A stretch of DNA of 64,000 bases from Ambrosia x helenae (Eukaryota > Streptophyta > Magnoliopsida > Asterales > Asteraceae): the NCBI GenBank assembly GCA_030844895.1, contig CM061233.1:55729453-55793452 (forward strand), written 5' to 3'. Numbering within the stretch: the first letter of the stretch is position 1; each line of letters begins with the position of its first letter. The position numbers were made by a program, and so were the translations under genes. Below, one piece after another: positions 31,219 through 43,587 of the stretch. The notes under the pieces were generated by a model. The model was not told the DNA's origin. It did not search any database and worked only from the letters and a program-made list of their open reading frames with translations.

Positions 31219-34052
31219 TGTGACACCCGCATATTCAGGTCAATACTTTTATACCTTACATACATGCGTTTCGTACTTTACATGCATACAAGTCTATCTC
31301 AACGAAAACATTTTAAATAACTACTTAATATCATACTTAACTGGGGTCAATTAAGTCGTACTGATGATTCGGGAATCATCGGGAGTCGTTACAATGGTTC
31401 GAGAAACCATTGGGTGTCGGTCCATAACCATGTGTACAAGAATCGGTGATTCGTGGAATCGCCGGGTTTAACGCACCCACGCAAGTCTCGAGTCTCGGGA
31501 ATTGGTGATCGGGCGGGAACGTGTTATTTATCATGCATTATATGTTTACAATCATTATGTGACTTGTCGGTATGTGAATATGTGCTAACATGTGTTAAAA
31601 CGGGGTTTAACGCGCAAAACACACGAACACAGAGGCTGCAGGCGATTAGGCTCTTGGGGAATAGCCTAATCGCCTATAAAGGGGCGATTGGAGGGTGATT
31701 ATAGGCGAGTAGGGGCCAATCGCATGAACAGTCATGCGATTAGGCTCCCTAATCGCGTATAAACCTGCATACTCGCGTGATACGTGCTGAACGACTAGAA
31801 ACGCCTATAAATACCACCCTTGACCTCCAAAACATCATTTGTGCAACCCTAGCCGTCCCATAACATAACCCAACGCACAAACACCCTCTGGAACTCGTTT
31901 TTGCATCAAAACCACCATTTTCAAGCTTATTCCATCATCACCTCTTGAATACAAGGTGTGTTCTTCAAACCCAAACCTTTATTTGATTATGTTTTACTCC
32001 CTAAACGTCCAGACCTGGCTTATAAATGTTTTTATCTTTGAAAATCCATTTAAAACCGTTTTTAAACAAACCCACACCTTTACATGTATTATATGTGTTA
32101 TATGTGTTTAAAGATAGGATTTTTAGGATTGAATCATGGTTGTTCTTGTGTTATTATGATGTTTATTGCTGTTACAAGTTAGTATGATGATGTCCTAGGA
32201 GTTTGAATGGTTTTGGTTGTGTATTGTTGATACTTGATGTCTTGACCCGTTTGAAGGATTTTGGATGATTAAGGATGATAGGAGGTATGTTGTTGATTGT
32301 GTGATGTTAGGGTTTGTTGTAGGATGATGCTAGAACAGTAAGATGCTATCGGACAACGTGGTTATGTGATTTAATCTGGATAATTGCTATTTAGGGCAAG
32401 TTCTTGCATGATGATGTGATGTTTACATGCTAAGTTGCCATTTTAGGTAAACGCTCGCATTCGGAACTGTTATAATGATGAAAACTTAGGGGTTTTGCTT
32501 GAAATATGTTTGTTAATGTGTTAGGATGATTATTGGGTGTTTTTACACGTTTCGGATCTGATTTGGAGGGTTAAACGCGCGAAAAACCACACCAGCTGCA
32601 CTATAGGCGATTGGGCATCCTAATCGCCTATGTTATAGGCGATCAGGGGCCTAATCGCCTGAATGGGAAGCCTGATCGCGTATAAACAGGCGATTGGAGT
32701 CATAATCGCCTCCTTTCCATGCGATTGAGATCCTAATCGCTAGTTAAGCCTTGAGTTGCATGCCTTATGACCATAATCGCCTATAATGCACATGAATAGC
32801 CCTAATCGCCTATCCTAAGGGGCGATTAGCCCTTGTAATCGCCTGTTGACCATCCATAATCACATGTTGACTTTCCTAAATGCTAGTTTGCTTCCTAATC
32901 GCGTGTAATGCTGCTGTATGTATATTTTAACATCCCGGAACATGATTTGACGCCTAGGAACATGATAGGAACCCCGGGATACACCCAATGACTTAGTGAT
33001 ACGTGTTCGGACCTGTTTACGCGTTAATTGGACATTATGCTAGACTAGGTGAACTATCACGCGTATTAAGTGTTTAACTGCATATGTGGCATGATGTCTT
33101 GTATTGTCTAACACATGAGATGTCGGGTCACCAATGGGATGTCGGGCCTTGTCTGGTACGGTCGGTTAAACGTTGAAACATCATTTCATATGTACACGGT
33201 TATGGTCTGGACTACTAGGGACTAATCAACCTACGGGTTGTTAGTCTAACACCTTATATGCTCGTCATGATAGGTCACCGGTATTAGGGGCCGTCTATTG
33301 AGCAGGTTTACTTGTCGTAGTGCAAAGAGCCGCATCAGGTGAGTTTCACGGCCCCGCCTTACGCTTTACATTTTGGGGGAGACACATGCTTATACTTATT
33401 ACATAAATTATCATGTTATGCTAGTGGTTGATTCATTTACATACTATACGATACGTAAAGTCCCGGGGAAACCATGAATATGCTGGATAGCATAACGGGG
33501 GAAATGTGGATAGATCTATTGGGAATGACAGACCCCACCCGTCGGCTGGGAGCCGGACGGGTGCATATTGTCTCGGTCGTACGCTAAATCATTTCGGGCA
33601 AAATCATATATCGTTGTCTGTAATGGTTTCCGGTCGTAGTAGTATAACTCATGCGTCTAGCTAACGCTATTACTTCTGATATAGTGATAACATGATGGCT
33701 TTTATTACTTTAACATTTATTTTAAAACCTGTGAACTCACCGGCATTATTTGCTGACGTTTTTAGCATGTTTGTCTCAGGTCGTTGAGGTAGCAGCTTAT
33801 CATAGGCGCACAGAGTCACACGGCGTCTAGGTTTCATATGCATTATCATATCTTTTTCAGACTTACGTACTTTTACATTTTGGGTTGTAATAAAAGTTAC
33901 GCTTCCGCAGCGAATGGATTTATGAAAACTTGATGGTTGTTTATTTCATTTTACGTATCATATAGTGTTGTTTATTGTGACCGTTGACTTAGATCCTGGT
34001 TTGTCATGCGCCTCGCGGTAAAACCCCGCACGTGGAATTTGAGGGTGTGACA
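31219..34052 (+). mobile_element. Tekay-2 5' LTR
   Basis: 2834 bp, TGTGACACCCGC to GGGTGTGACA. Inverted GGCGATTAGG / CCTAATCGCC words at about 31640-31765 lie just upstream of the TATA box at 31806-31813; a second array at about 32600-32910 lies downstream of it. Donor-like CAG/GTGAGTTTCACGG at 33339 and acceptor-like TTTGTCTCAG ending at 33779. Confidence 0.96.
31806..31813 (+). promoter_or_regulatory. LTR TATA box, Tekay-2 5' LTR
   Basis: TATAAATA in CGCCTATAAATACCACC. Its position predicts a U3 of about 620 bp and an R-U5 region of about 2.2 kb. Confidence 0.8.
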
Positions 34053-34068
34053 GATTGGTATCAGAGCC
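34053..34068 (+). other. Primer binding site, Tekay-2
   Basis: TGGTATCAGAGCC at 34056-34068, complementary to initiator Met tRNA, three bases after the LTR. Confidence 0.95.
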
Positions 34069-34682
34069 AATGGTTATAGTGAACTAGGACTGCATGTTGA
34101 GTCAAGTCTATAGCCGAGTCGCACACACACTAGACGGTCACTTTCATAAAAGTCATGTCATACGGGAATTTGCCGGGGTGTTCGTATTACATTCGTTATT
34201 ATTATTTATGCTTACATCACCTATCTATTACTCTTATCTCCTATCTTGTACTTCAACTTCGTGTTGGAAACGAGGATCCTTACTACCTTTGCACAGGCGG
34301 TGGCGTACGTTGGAGTGGCTTCGGCATCCTGCGGAGATTTGTCCAAGATTCGGACATCTCCCATTTCTATACTCCAACGGACACACTTGTTTGCACACGT
34401 TATCACATACTTGTACTTGCTGTTTATATTTTGAACATGGGTGCCTGGTGGTTTGAAGGTCAGGCTAGGAGCACGCCTCGGGGACCATGTAGAGCGACTT
34501 ATCATTTCGGGTGCACACGAAATAATAAGTTGAGATGCATGGAAATCCTGGTGGACTCTGCGTTTGATCTAATGACTATGATGGAATCCAATCCTTTGAT
34601 TCACCTTATTATTTACGGTTTCTTCATGATTCTTTGTTATCTGTTCTGGAATCTGATGTCTTGTCTTTGATCTTGACAGAAG

Positions 34683-37600
34683 ATGGCAGGACGTCGTGGT
34701 GGTCGCGTTGGTGGTCGAGTTGGTGGCCGGAATGGCGGGGGACGTAATGGGGGTCGTGGCAACATCAGTATGACCCAGGCGGAGCTGAATAATCTGATCC
34801 AGGAGCACGTGGCAGCTGCTATTGCTGCGCAGCAGGCCGCCCACCAGGGCCATGGTGGTAATTTAATTACTCCTACCCTCATTCCTTATCTTTTGTCGTG
34901 TGATGATCGTTTTCTGACCGTGTTGTTTTTGTTGGTATTAGGGGATGCTTTTCCTCCTCCACCACCTCCACCTCTTCCAGTCCACTGTACTTATAAGATG
35001 TTCCAGGACTGCAAGCCCCATAACTTCAGTGGGACTGAGGGGGCTGTGGGACTACTCCGTTGGTTGGAGAAGGTTGAGTCTGCTTTCTCCATGTGCAACT
35101 GCCCTGAGGAGTTTCGTGTGAAGTATGCTTCGGGGACGTTTGAGGGACGTGCTTTGACTTGGTGGAATTCGACTGTTCAGACTATTGGTTTGCTGGAGGC
35201 CCATGCGTTGCCATGGACCGAATTTGTGTTTCGTTTGAAGATGGAGTACTGTCCCAGGGATGAGATCAAGAGTTTGGAACATGAGCTGTGGAATCATCAG
35301 ATGGTGGGATCTGAGATAGAGGAGTATACCACTCTCTACCATGAGCTGGCACTTTTGTGCCCGGATTCTGTGACGCCTGAATATAAGGCTATTGAGTTCT
35401 ACATCAGTGGGTTGGTGCCTGAGATTCGCGGGTTGGTGACCGCTAATGATGCTACTACACTTCGGGATACCATTCGATTGGCTCACAGGTTGACTAAACA
35501 GAAGGTTCAGGAGGGTCTTTTGCCTCCTAAGGGTACTGTGGTGAAGACCTCTGACAGCAACAAGAGGAAATGGGATATCACGGGTAAGGGTACAGCGCAG
35601 CCTCAGCAGCAGCAGCATAAGAAGTTTGAGACTACGGGTTCGTCTTCTGGGCAAAAGCAGGGTGGTTATACTGGTAGGCTGCCTAGGTGTGATCGTTGTG
35701 GGTATCATCATGTGGGGAATTGTAGTTTTTGTACCCGTTGCAAGAAGAACGGGCATCTGGCCCAGACGTGTAGGGTGAATCTTCAGACTCAGCAACAGGT
35801 GGTTGCCCCTACTACTACTACCACTGCTGCACCTAGGGGTAACCAGGGATGTTTTAATTGTGGGGAGACAGGGCACTTTAAGAAGGACTGCCCCAAACTG
35901 AAGCAAGGGAATGCTGGGAGGAATGACAGGGGCAACGGGGGTGGCGGCAGGAACGCGCGCGCCTTCGTCATTGGGTCGGGCGAGGCCCGTCAGGATCCGG
36001 ATACTGTTACTGGTACGTTTCTTCTTTGTGATCGTTATGCCTCCGTTTTATTTGATTCGGGTGCCGACAAGAGTTTTATATCTGTTGAGTTTAGCCGACT
36101 GTTAGACATTGTACCGACTCCCTTAGAGGTCAAGTATATTATAGAACTGGCTGATGGTAAGAATATTGAGGCGACTCATATTCTTAAAGGATGCCAGTTG
36201 GAACTATCAGGGTTATCTTTTCCTATCGACCTCATGCCGGTGTCATTTGGTAGTTTCGACGTTGTAGTGGGTATGGATTGGTTGTCCTTATATCGCGCAG
36301 AGATCGTTTGCTTCGATAAAATCATTCGCCTTCCTCTCCCGGATGGAGAGATTCTTTTGGTTCATGGCGAGAAAAGTGGAGTTCCCTTGAGCATCATTTC
36401 ATGTATGAAGGCGTATAAGTATTTACGTAAGGGGTATTCCGCGATCTTAGCTCTTGTTTCGGTTTCATCCAACGATGAGAAGAAGATCGAGGACATTCCT
36501 GTCGTTCGTGATTTTCCCGACGTATTTCCCGATGATTTGCCTGGTCTTCCACCTCACCTTCAGGTTGAATTTAGCATTGATCTTGCGCCCGGCGCGGCGC
36601 CTATTGCCCGAGCTCCTTACCGCCTTGCACCTCCCGAGATGCAAGAATTATCTAACCAGCTGCAGGAGTTGTTAGAAAAAGGGTTCATTAGACCTAGTTC
36701 ATCCCCGTGGGGAGCTCCTATCCTATTTGTCAAAAAGAAAGATGGGAGCCTTCGTATGTGTATTGACTATCGGGAACTGAACAAGGTAACTATCAAGAAT
36801 CGTTACCCGCTTCCTCGAATTGATGATTTATTCGATCAGCTCCAAGGCTCCAGTTTTTATTCCAAGATAGATCTGAGGTCTGGGTATCATCAACTGCGGG
36901 TACAAGAAGCTGACATTCCAAAGACCGCTTTTCGTACACGTTATGGCCACTACGAGTTTTTGGTCATGCCCTTCGGTCTTACGAATGCACCTGCCGTTTT
37001 CATGGACTTGATGAACCGCGTTTGCAAGCCCTATCTCGATAAATTCGTTATCGTGTTTATCGACGACATTTTGGTTTATTCTAAGAACGAGACGGATCAT
37101 GAGGAACACTTACGATTGGTTTTGGAACTTTTGAGACGGGAGCAGTTGTACGCTAAGTTCTCAAAGTGTGATTTCTGGTTACGTGAAGTACAATTCCTAG
37201 GGCATGTGGTTAATGAACTGGGAATTCATGTCGATCCGGCAAAGATTGAAGCCATTAAGGAATGGGAAGCACCAAAGACGCCATCTGAGGTGCGGCAATT
37301 CCTAGGCCTTGCGGGTTACTATCGTCGTTTCATTGAGGGATTTTCGAAGATCGCTCAACCCCTCACCACTCTTACCCAGAAAGACCGAAAGTTTAACTGG
37401 GGTGAACCGCAGGAATCAGCATTTCAGATGCTGAAACTTAAACTTTGCTCTGCGCCCATCTTATCCTTGCCTGAGGGCACAGATGATTTTGTTGTGTACT
37501 GTGACGCTTCCATTCGTGGTCTCGGTTGTGTGTTAATGCAACGCGGGAAGGTTATTGCCTACGCCTCTCGCCAACTTAAGGTCCATGAAAAGAACTACAC

Positions 37601-39359
37601 CACTCATGATTTAGAGTTGGGTGCGGTGATCTTTGCGTTGAAGATCTGGAGACATTACTTGTACGGTACCAAGTGCGACGTATACACCGATCACAAGAGT
37701 CTCCAGCATATCTTCGACCAGAAAGTATTGAACATGCGGCAACGACGTTGGGTCGAACTCCTGAACGACTATGACTGCGCCATTAAGTACCATCCTGGTA
37801 AGGCGAATGTTGTGGCAGACGCCTTGAGCAGAAAGGAGTCTGTCAAACCTCGTCGTGTTCGAGCCTTACAGCTCACTATTCATTCTTCGTTGCCTGACCA
37901 AATTCGTTCGGCTCAATTGGAAGCTTTGAAGGAGGAAAACCTTAAAGCTGAAACCATGCACGGTGCTGATAAACACCTCGAGCTTGGGTCTGATGGCCTG
38001 CATTACTTTGCCGAGCGCGTTTGGGTTCCTTTATTTGGGGGTTTGCGGGGGCTTGTCTTGGACGAAGCTCACAAATCCCGGTATTCTATTCATCCGGGTT
38101 CCGATAAGATGTATCAGGACTTAAAGATACTCTATTGGTGGCCCAATATGAAGGCTGACATAGCTTCGTATGTCAGCAAATGTCTGACCTGTGCTAAGGT
38201 CAAGGTGGAGTACCAGAAGCCGTCTGGTCTTCTACAGCAACCTGAAATTCCTGAATGGAAATGGGAACGGATTACCATGGATTTCGTGACCAAACTTCCG
38301 AAGTCGCCCAGTGGTTGTGACATGATCTGGGTGATTGTCGACCGGTTGACAAAGTCCGCACATTTCCTCGCTATTAAGGAAACCGACAGTCTGGAGCGGT
38401 TGTCTCGTATCTATATTAAGGAAGTGGTTTCCAGGCACGGGGTGCCCGTCTCTATCATCTCCGACCGTGACCCTCGTTTCGCCTCCCGTTTCTGGAAACA
38501 ATTACATAAAGCGTTGGGTACTCAACTAGACATGAGCACCGCATATCATCCGCAAACTGACGGTCAGAGTGAGCGGACGATTCAGACGCTTGAAGACATG
38601 CTTCGAGCATGCGTCATCGATTTCGGTAAGAGTTGGGAGATTCACCTACCGTTGGTGGAGTTCTCTTACAACAATAGTTACCACTCCAGCATTAAGGCGG
38701 CACCGTTCGAGGCTCTGTATGGACGAAAGTGTCGGTCCCCTCTTTGTTGGGCCGAAGTGGGCGAAAGCCAACTCACCGGTCCAGAAATGGTGTACGAAAC
38801 TTCCGAAAAGATCGTACAAATTCGTAATCGTATGGCGGCAGCTCGTGATCGTCAGAAGAGCTACGCTGATCGTCGTCGCAAACCTTTGGAGTTCCAGGTT
38901 GGCGACAGGGTTTTATTGAAGGTATCTCCATGGAAGGGCGTTATACGCTTTGGGAAGCGCGGCAAACTTAACCCTCGTTATGTCGGACCGTTCCCCATCT
39001 TGGAACGTATTGGGCCGGTGGCATACAGACTTGACTTACCAGCCGAGCTTAGTGGCGTGCATAACGTCTTCCATGTCTCGAATCTTAAGAAGTGTTTGGC
39101 AGACGAATCTCTCGTAGTTCCTCTCGAAGAAATCAAGGTTGATGATCGTTTACGTATTGTGGAGGAACCAGTTGAAATCCTAGATTATAAGATTCGTAGC
39201 CTTCGTCGGAGTAAAATCCGTATCGTTAAGGTTCGTTGGAATTCTAATCGTGGACCGGAGTTCACGTGGGAACGAGAAGATCAGATGAAGGCTAAGTACC
39301 CTCACTTATTTCCTAAGCGTGCGTTTGAATCGAACTATGTGGCCTCCAAAGAAAAATGA
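34683..39359 (+). CDS. gag-pol: Tekay-2 gag-pol polyprotein (1558 codons)
   Basis: One open frame encoding all retrotransposition functions. The ATG at 34683 begins [11 protein letters not shown], three bases after CTTGACAG. Gag core about residues 100-270; zinc knuckle [14 protein letters not shown] at 390-403; aspartic protease [10 protein letters not shown] with active Asp 458; reverse transcriptase with IDYRELNKV and catalytic FIDDILVYS (Asp 794/795); RNase H with VVYCDAS (Asp 941) and [11 protein letters not shown]; integrase with [10 protein letters not shown] and CLTC zinc ligands and D1200, D1261, E1297 (D,D-35-E spacing holds); then [19 protein letters not shown] and a C-terminal chromodomain-like segment (about 1490-1545) ending [16 protein letters not shown]. 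The chromodomain and long LTRs point to the Tekay/Del lineage. The 84-nt segment at 34858-34941 is open in frame but may be an intron. No stop or frameshift. Confidence 0.97.
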   Translation: MAGRRGGRVGGRVGGRNGGGRNGGRGNISMTQAELNNLIQEHVAAAIAAQQAAHQGHGGNLITPTLIPYLLSCDDRFLTVLFLLVLGDAFPPPPPPPLPVHCTYKMFQDCKPHNFSGTEGAVGLLRWLEKVESAFSMCNCPEEFRVKYASGTFEGRALTWWNSTVQTIGLLEAHALPWTEFVFRLKMEYCPRDEIKSLEHELWNHQMVGSEIEEYTTLYHELALLCPDSVTPEYKAIEFYISGLVPEIRGLVTANDATTLRDTIRLAHRLTKQKVQEGLLPPKGTVVKTSDSNKRKWDITGKGTAQPQQQQHKKFETTGSSSGQKQGGYTGRLPRCDRCGYHHVGNCSFCTRCKKNGHLAQTCRVNLQTQQQVVAPTTTTTAAPRGNQGCFNCGETGHFKKDCPKLKQGNAGRNDRGNGGGGRNARAFVIGSGEARQDPDTVTGTFLLCDRYASVLFDSGADKSFISVEFSRLLDIVPTPLEVKYIIELADGKNIEATHILKGCQLELSGLSFPIDLMPVSFGSFDVVVGMDWLSLYRAEIVCFDKIIRLPLPDGEILLVHGEKSGVPLSIISCMKAYKYLRKGYSAILALVSVSSNDEKKIEDIPVVRDFPDVFPDDLPGLPPHLQVEFSIDLAPGAAPIARAPYRLAPPEMQELSNQLQELLEKGFIRPSSSPWGAPILFVKKKDGSLRMCIDYRELNKVTIKNRYPLPRIDDLFDQLQGSSFYSKIDLRSGYHQLRVQEADIPKTAFRTRYGHYEFLVMPFGLTNAPAVFMDLMNRVCKPYLDKFVIVFIDDILVYSKNETDHEEHLRLVLELLRREQLYAKFSKCDFWLREVQFLGHVVNELGIHVDPAKIEAIKEWEAPKTPSEVRQFLGLAGYYRRFIEGFSKIAQPLTTLTQKDRKFNWGEPQESAFQMLKLKLCSAPILSLPEGTDDFVVYCDASIRGLGCVLMQRGKVIAYASRQLKVHEKNYTTHDLELGAVIFALKIWRHYLYGTKCDVYTDHKSLQHIFDQKVLNMRQRRWVELLNDYDCAIKYHPGKANVVADALSRKESVKPRRVRALQLTIHSSLPDQIRSAQLEALKEENLKAETMHGADKHLELGSDGLHYFAERVWVPLFGGLRGLVLDEAHKSRYSIHPGSDKMYQDLKILYWWPNMKADIASYVSKCLTCAKVKVEYQKPSGLLQQPEIPEWKWERITMDFVTKLPKSPSGCDMIWVIVDRLTKSAHFLAIKETDSLERLSRIYIKEVVSRHGVPVSIISDRDPRFASRFWKQLHKALGTQLDMSTAYHPQTDGQSERTIQTLEDMLRACVIDFGKSWEIHLPLVEFSYNNSYHSSIKAAPFEALYGRKCRSPLCWAEVGESQLTGPEMVYETSEKIVQIRNRMAAARDRQKSYADRRRKPLEFQVGDRVLLKVSPWKGVIRFGKRGKLNPRYVGPFPILERIGPVAYRLDLPAELSGVHNVFHVSNLKKCLADESLVVPLEEIKVDDRLRIVEEPVEILDYKIRSLRRSKIRIVKVRWNSNRGPEFTWEREDQMKAKYPHLFPKRAFESNYVASKEK
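34858..34941 (+). other. Candidate intron in Tekay-2 gag
   Basis: GTAATT...TTGGTATTAG, 84 nt, homologous to 3199-3280. Splicing joins HGG to DAFPPPP in frame. Here retention is also tolerated (28 codons without a stop, hydrophobic), so two gag forms are possible. Confidence 0.6.
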
Positions 39360-39496
39360 ATCTCGGGTCGAGATTCCTTTCAACTGGGGGATGATGTAAC
39401 AACGGGGAAAATTTTTCTTTTCTTTCTTCCTTTCGTCTCTTCATCTACGGACTTCATTTAATTTTCGGGACGAAAATTCTTTCAACTGGGGGATGA
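39358..39496 (+). other. Tekay-2 PPT region with two hairpins
   Basis: Hairpin GAATCTCG-GGT-CGAGATTC (39358-39376) starts inside the pol stop codon and precedes a PPT-like AACTGGGGGATGATG. About 100 bp on, hairpin AATTTTCG-GGA-CGAAAATT (39460-39478) precedes the PPT AACTGGGGGATGA that primes plus-strand DNA at the LTR (39497). Confidence 0.85.
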
Positions 39497-42332
39497 TGTG
39501 ACACCCGGCATATTCAGGTCAATACTTTTATACCTTACATACATGCGTTTCGTACTTTACATGCATACAAGTCTATCTCAACGAAAACATTTTAAATAAC
39601 TACTTAATATCATACTTAACTGGGGTCAATTAAGTCGTACTGATGATTCGGGAATCATCGGGAGTCGTTACAATGGTTCGAGAAACCATTGGGTGTCGGT
39701 CCATAACCATGTGTACAAGAATCGGTGATTCGTGGAATCGCCGGGTTTAACGCACCCACGCAAGTCTCGAGTCTCGGGAATTGGTGATCGGGCGGGAACG
39801 TGTTATTTATCATGCATTATATGTTTACAATCATTATGTGACTTGTCGGTATGTGAATATGTGCTAACATGTGTTAAAACGGGGTTTAACGCGCAAAACA
39901 CACGAACACAGAGGCTGCAGGCGATTAGGCTCTTGGGGAATAGCCTAATCGCCTATAAAGGGGCGATTGGAGGGTGATTATAGGCGAGTAGGGGCCAATC
40001 GCATGAACAGTCATGCGATTAGGCTCCCTAATCGCGTATAAACCTGCATACTCGCGTGATACGTGCTGAACGACTAGAAACGCCTATAAATACCACCCTT
40101 GACCTCCAAAACATCATTTGTGCAACCCTAGCCGTCCCATAACATAACCCAACGCACAAACACCCTCTGGAACTCGTTTTTCGCATCAAAACCACCATTT
40201 TCAAGCTTATTCCATCATCACCTCTTGAATACAAGGTGTGTTCTTCAAACCCAAACCTTTATTTGATTATGTTTTACTCCCTAAATGTCCAGACCTGGCT
40301 TATAAATGTTTTTATCTTTGAAAATCCATTTAAAACCGTTTTTAAACAAACCCACACCTTTACATGTATTATATGTGTTATATGTGTTTAAAGATAGGAT
40401 TTTTAGGATTGAATCATGGTTGTTCTTGTGTTATTATGATGTTTATTGCTGTTACAAGTTAGTATGATGATGTCCTAGGAGTTTGAATGGTTTTGGTTGT
40501 GTATTGTTGATACTTGATGTCTTGACCCGTTTGAAGGATTTTGGATGATTAAGGATGATAGGAGGTATGTTGTTGATTGTGTGATGTTAGGGTTTGTTGT
40601 AGGATGATGCTAGAACAGTAAGATGCTATCGGACAACGTGGTTATGTGATTTAATCTGGATAATTGCTATTTAGGGCAAGTTCTTGCATGATGATGTGAT
40701 GTTTACATGCTAAGTTGCCATTTTAGGTAAACGCTCGCATTCGGAACTGTTATAATGATGAAAACATAGGGGTTTTGCTTGAAATATGTTTGTTAATGTG
40801 TTAGGATGATTATTGGGTGTTTTTACACGTTTCGGATCTGATTTGGAGGGTTAAACGCGCGAAAAACCACACCAGCTGCACTATAGGCGATTGGGCATCC
40901 TAATCGCCTATGTTATAGGCGATCAGGGGCCTAATCGCCTGAATGGGAAGCCTGATCGCGTATAAACAGGCGATTGGAGTCATAATCGCCTCCTTTCCAT
41001 GCGATTGAGATCCTAATCGCTAGTTAAGCCTTGAGTTGCATGCCTTATGACCATAATCGCCTATAATGCACATGAATAGCCCTAATCGCCTATCCTAAGG
41101 GGCGATTAGCCCTTGTAATCGCCTGTTGACCATCCATAATCACATGTTGACTTTCCTAAATGCTAGTTTGCTTCCTAATCGCGTGTAATGCTGCTGTATG
41201 TATATTTTAACATCCCGGAACATGATTTGACGCCTAGGAACATGATAGGAACCCCGGGATACACCCAATGACTTAGTGATACGTGTTCGGACCTGTTTAC
41301 GCGTTAATTGGACATTATGCTAGACTAGGTGAACTATCACGCGTATTAAGTGTTTAACTGCATATGTGGCATGATGTCTTGTATTGTCTAACACATGAGA
41401 TGTCGGGTCACCAATGGGATGTCGGGCCTTGTCTGGTACGGTCGGTTAAACGTTGAAACATCATTTCATATGTACACGGTTATGGTCTGGACTACTAGGG
41501 ACTAATCAACCTACGGGTTGTTAGTCTAACACCTTATATGCTCGTCATGATAGGTCACCGGTATTAGGGGCCGTCTATTGAGCAGGTTTACTTGTCGTAG
41601 TGCGAAGAGCCGCATCAGGTGAGTTTCACGGCCCCGCCTTACGCTTTACATTTTGGGGGAGACACATGCTTATACTTATTACATAAATTATCATGTTATG
41701 CTAGTGGTTGATTCATTTACATACTATACGATACGTAAAGTCCCGGGGAAACCATGAATATGCTGGATAGCATAACGGGGGAAATGTGGATAGATCTATT
41801 GGGAATGACAGACCCCACCCGTCGGCTGGGAGCCGGACGGGTGCATATTGTCTCGGTCGTACGCTAAATCATTTCGGGCAAAATCATATATCGTTGTCTG
41901 TAATGGTTTCCGGTCGTAGTAGTATAACTCATGCGTCTAGCTAACGCTATTACTTCTGATATAGTGATAACATGATGGCTTTTATTACTTTAACATTTAT
42001 TTTAAAACCTGTGAACTCACCGGCATTATTTGCTGACGTTTTTAGCATGTTTGTCTCAGGTCGTTGAGGTAGCAGCTTATCATAGGCGCACAGAGTCACA
42101 CGGCGTCTAGGTTTCATATGCATTATCATATCTTTTTCAGACTTACGTACTTTTACATTTTGGGTTGTAATAAAAGTTACGCTTTCGCAGCGAATGGATT
42201 TATGAAAACTTGATGGTTGTTTATTTCATTTTACGTATCATATAGTGTCGTTTATTGTGACCGTTGACTTAGATCCTGGTTTGTCATGCGCCTCGCGGTA
42301 AAACCCCGCACGTGGAATTTGAGGGTGTGACA
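39497..42332 (+). mobile_element. Tekay-2 3' LTR
   Basis: 2836 bp, near-identical to the 5' LTR. TATA box at 40085-40092; donor- and acceptor-like sites at 41619 and 42059. Confidence 0.96.
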
Positions 42333-42337
42333 CTTAC

Positions 42338-42495
42338 ATACAATGGTTTTAGAATTAAACAATTAACTAATGTTGAACGGATTTGGTTGTTTAATGAAAG
42401 TTCCTATTTTGTTTTAATTAATGCTCGTGTGACCTTTTGTGCTTGGAAATCTTTCGAAATCACCCCTCGCGTTTCCGCCTTGGCGGGGTGTGACA
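42338..42495 (+). mobile_element. Chromovirus C 5' LTR, right end
   Basis: Continues LTR C after the Tekay-2 target duplication and ends GGCGGGGTGTGACA, followed by a PBS (TGGTATCAGAGC at 42502-42513). The terminal GTTTCCGCCTTGGCGGGG contains a small inverted repeat. Confidence 0.75.
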
Positions 42496-42630
42496 GATTG
42501 GTGGTATCAGAGCACGAGGTTATAGCAAACTATAGTCTTTCTAGTCAAACTATAATATAAACAAAAATTGATTTCGAAATGTTTTCAAAAGAAAGAAACA
42601 CAACTTCCATCCCTACGCGCTATGCAAGTT

Positions 42631-42697
42631 CCATGCCAGTTATGTACTTTGCCATGCCAGTTATGTGCTTTGCCATGCCAGTTATGTATTTTGCACA
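42631..42697 (+). repeat. 21-bp tandem repeat, three copies
   Basis: CCATGCCAGTTATGTACTTTG three times with one or two differences, in the leader between PBS and the extra ORF. Confidence 0.85.
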
Positions 42698-42763
42698 TTA
42701 GTAGTTATACTAAGTACACCACACTATACTGATACGCATGTGTGTTCATTGATTTCCAGGATC

Positions 42764-43587
42764 ATGGCACACCAAGACGCTCCCATCATTCTCTCGGATT
42801 CGAAGGAGGAGATTGTACCAGACATCCCTCCAGCCGACGGCCTTCAGTAGGGCTACGAGCCCAATTCTAGTGACTCCGACACCGAGGACGACCATATGCA
42901 GGTCGATCACGCCGTCTTCGACGAGGAGGAGGATGTGCCTGCTGGCGAGGCATAGGAGGAGGATGCACCCTTACCACCGCTAGAGCCCCGAGAGCCGTAT
43001 TTTCGACCTTATCGTCTATGTCCAGGCGGGACTCGTCTGATGTATACCCCTAGAAAGCGGGTACTCTCTCCACCGGCTCCTATCGCTCCAGCCGAGGCTC
43101 CTGCCCCTGTTGACCCTGAGCCTCCGGCACCAGCCGATCCCCAGCCTCCAGCTCTAGAGGACCCCGAGCCACCTAGAAGGAAACTTCTCTGGCGATCTCA
43201 GGCTCGGAAGAGGACTTACCTGCCGACCATGGATGGATTCTTGGCCTACTCCGATGAGGACTCTGATTACCAGGCTCCCTCTACCTTTGAGACTGGTGGT
43301 CCATCTCAGCTTCCCTCTGACACTTCGTTACCCACCGGCTTTGAGCCAGCTCCTGTGCATCACGCCCTCTACTCTGTGCGGGACGTGGTTGGACGTCACG
43401 ACATACCTGGGATCCTCTCCTCTATCGAATGGCATTGTTGGGTACTTGCGTATATGAGGCGGATCGGGGACGCGCTGAAGCCAAGGAGTGTGTTGCCCAG
43501 TTAGAGGCGAGAGTTGATGACCTCGAGGCCAGGATGACAGCCGCCGTTGCAGCTTTGTCTGCTGCTTTCCCACCTCCGTCTCCATAG
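42764..43587 (+). pseudogene. Extra ORF upstream of gag in chromovirus C
   Basis: I do not recognise a function. The ATG at 42764 follows an acceptor-like GATTTCCAG by four bases. The reading gives MAHQDAPIILSDSKEE, then an acidic segment, a Pro/Glu/Ala-rich stretch (PAPVDPEPPAPADPQPP), PRRKLLWRSQARKRTY, a second acidic segment, and after a frame change near 43430 a coiled-coil-like LEARVDDLEARMTAAVAAL ending SAAFPPPSP. Two in-frame TAG codons (42848, 42953) and one shift break it. Sense-strand ORFs before gag are not standard in Tekay elements; neither Tekay-1 nor Tekay-2 here has one. Confidence 0.6.

Larger units (their letters stand above)
31219..42332 (+). mobile_element. Tekay-2: complete Ty3/gypsy chromovirus (TSD CTTAC)
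   Basis: Full-length element of about 11.1 kb: 5' LTR 31219-34052, PBS, one gag-pol frame (34683-39359), PPT, 3' LTR 39497-42332. CTTAC flanks it at 31214-31218 and 42333-42337. Line-by-line comparison of the LTRs shows about five substitutions and two single-base indels in 2.8 kb (about 0.2%), so the insertion is very young. All enzymatic motifs are intact, making it the best candidate in the window for a mobile, autonomous element. It sits in the 5' LTR of chromovirus C. Confidence 0.96.

Noticed and set aside
32600..32910. CRISPR-like array of GGCGATT / AATCGCC words
   Set aside because: Words are short, irregularly spaced and in both orientations inside a plant LTR.
35052..35906. Minus-strand ORF of 284 codons
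   Set aside because: It is the antisense shadow of Tekay-2 gag; the same shadow (3529-4380) lies over Tekay-1 gag. No domain.
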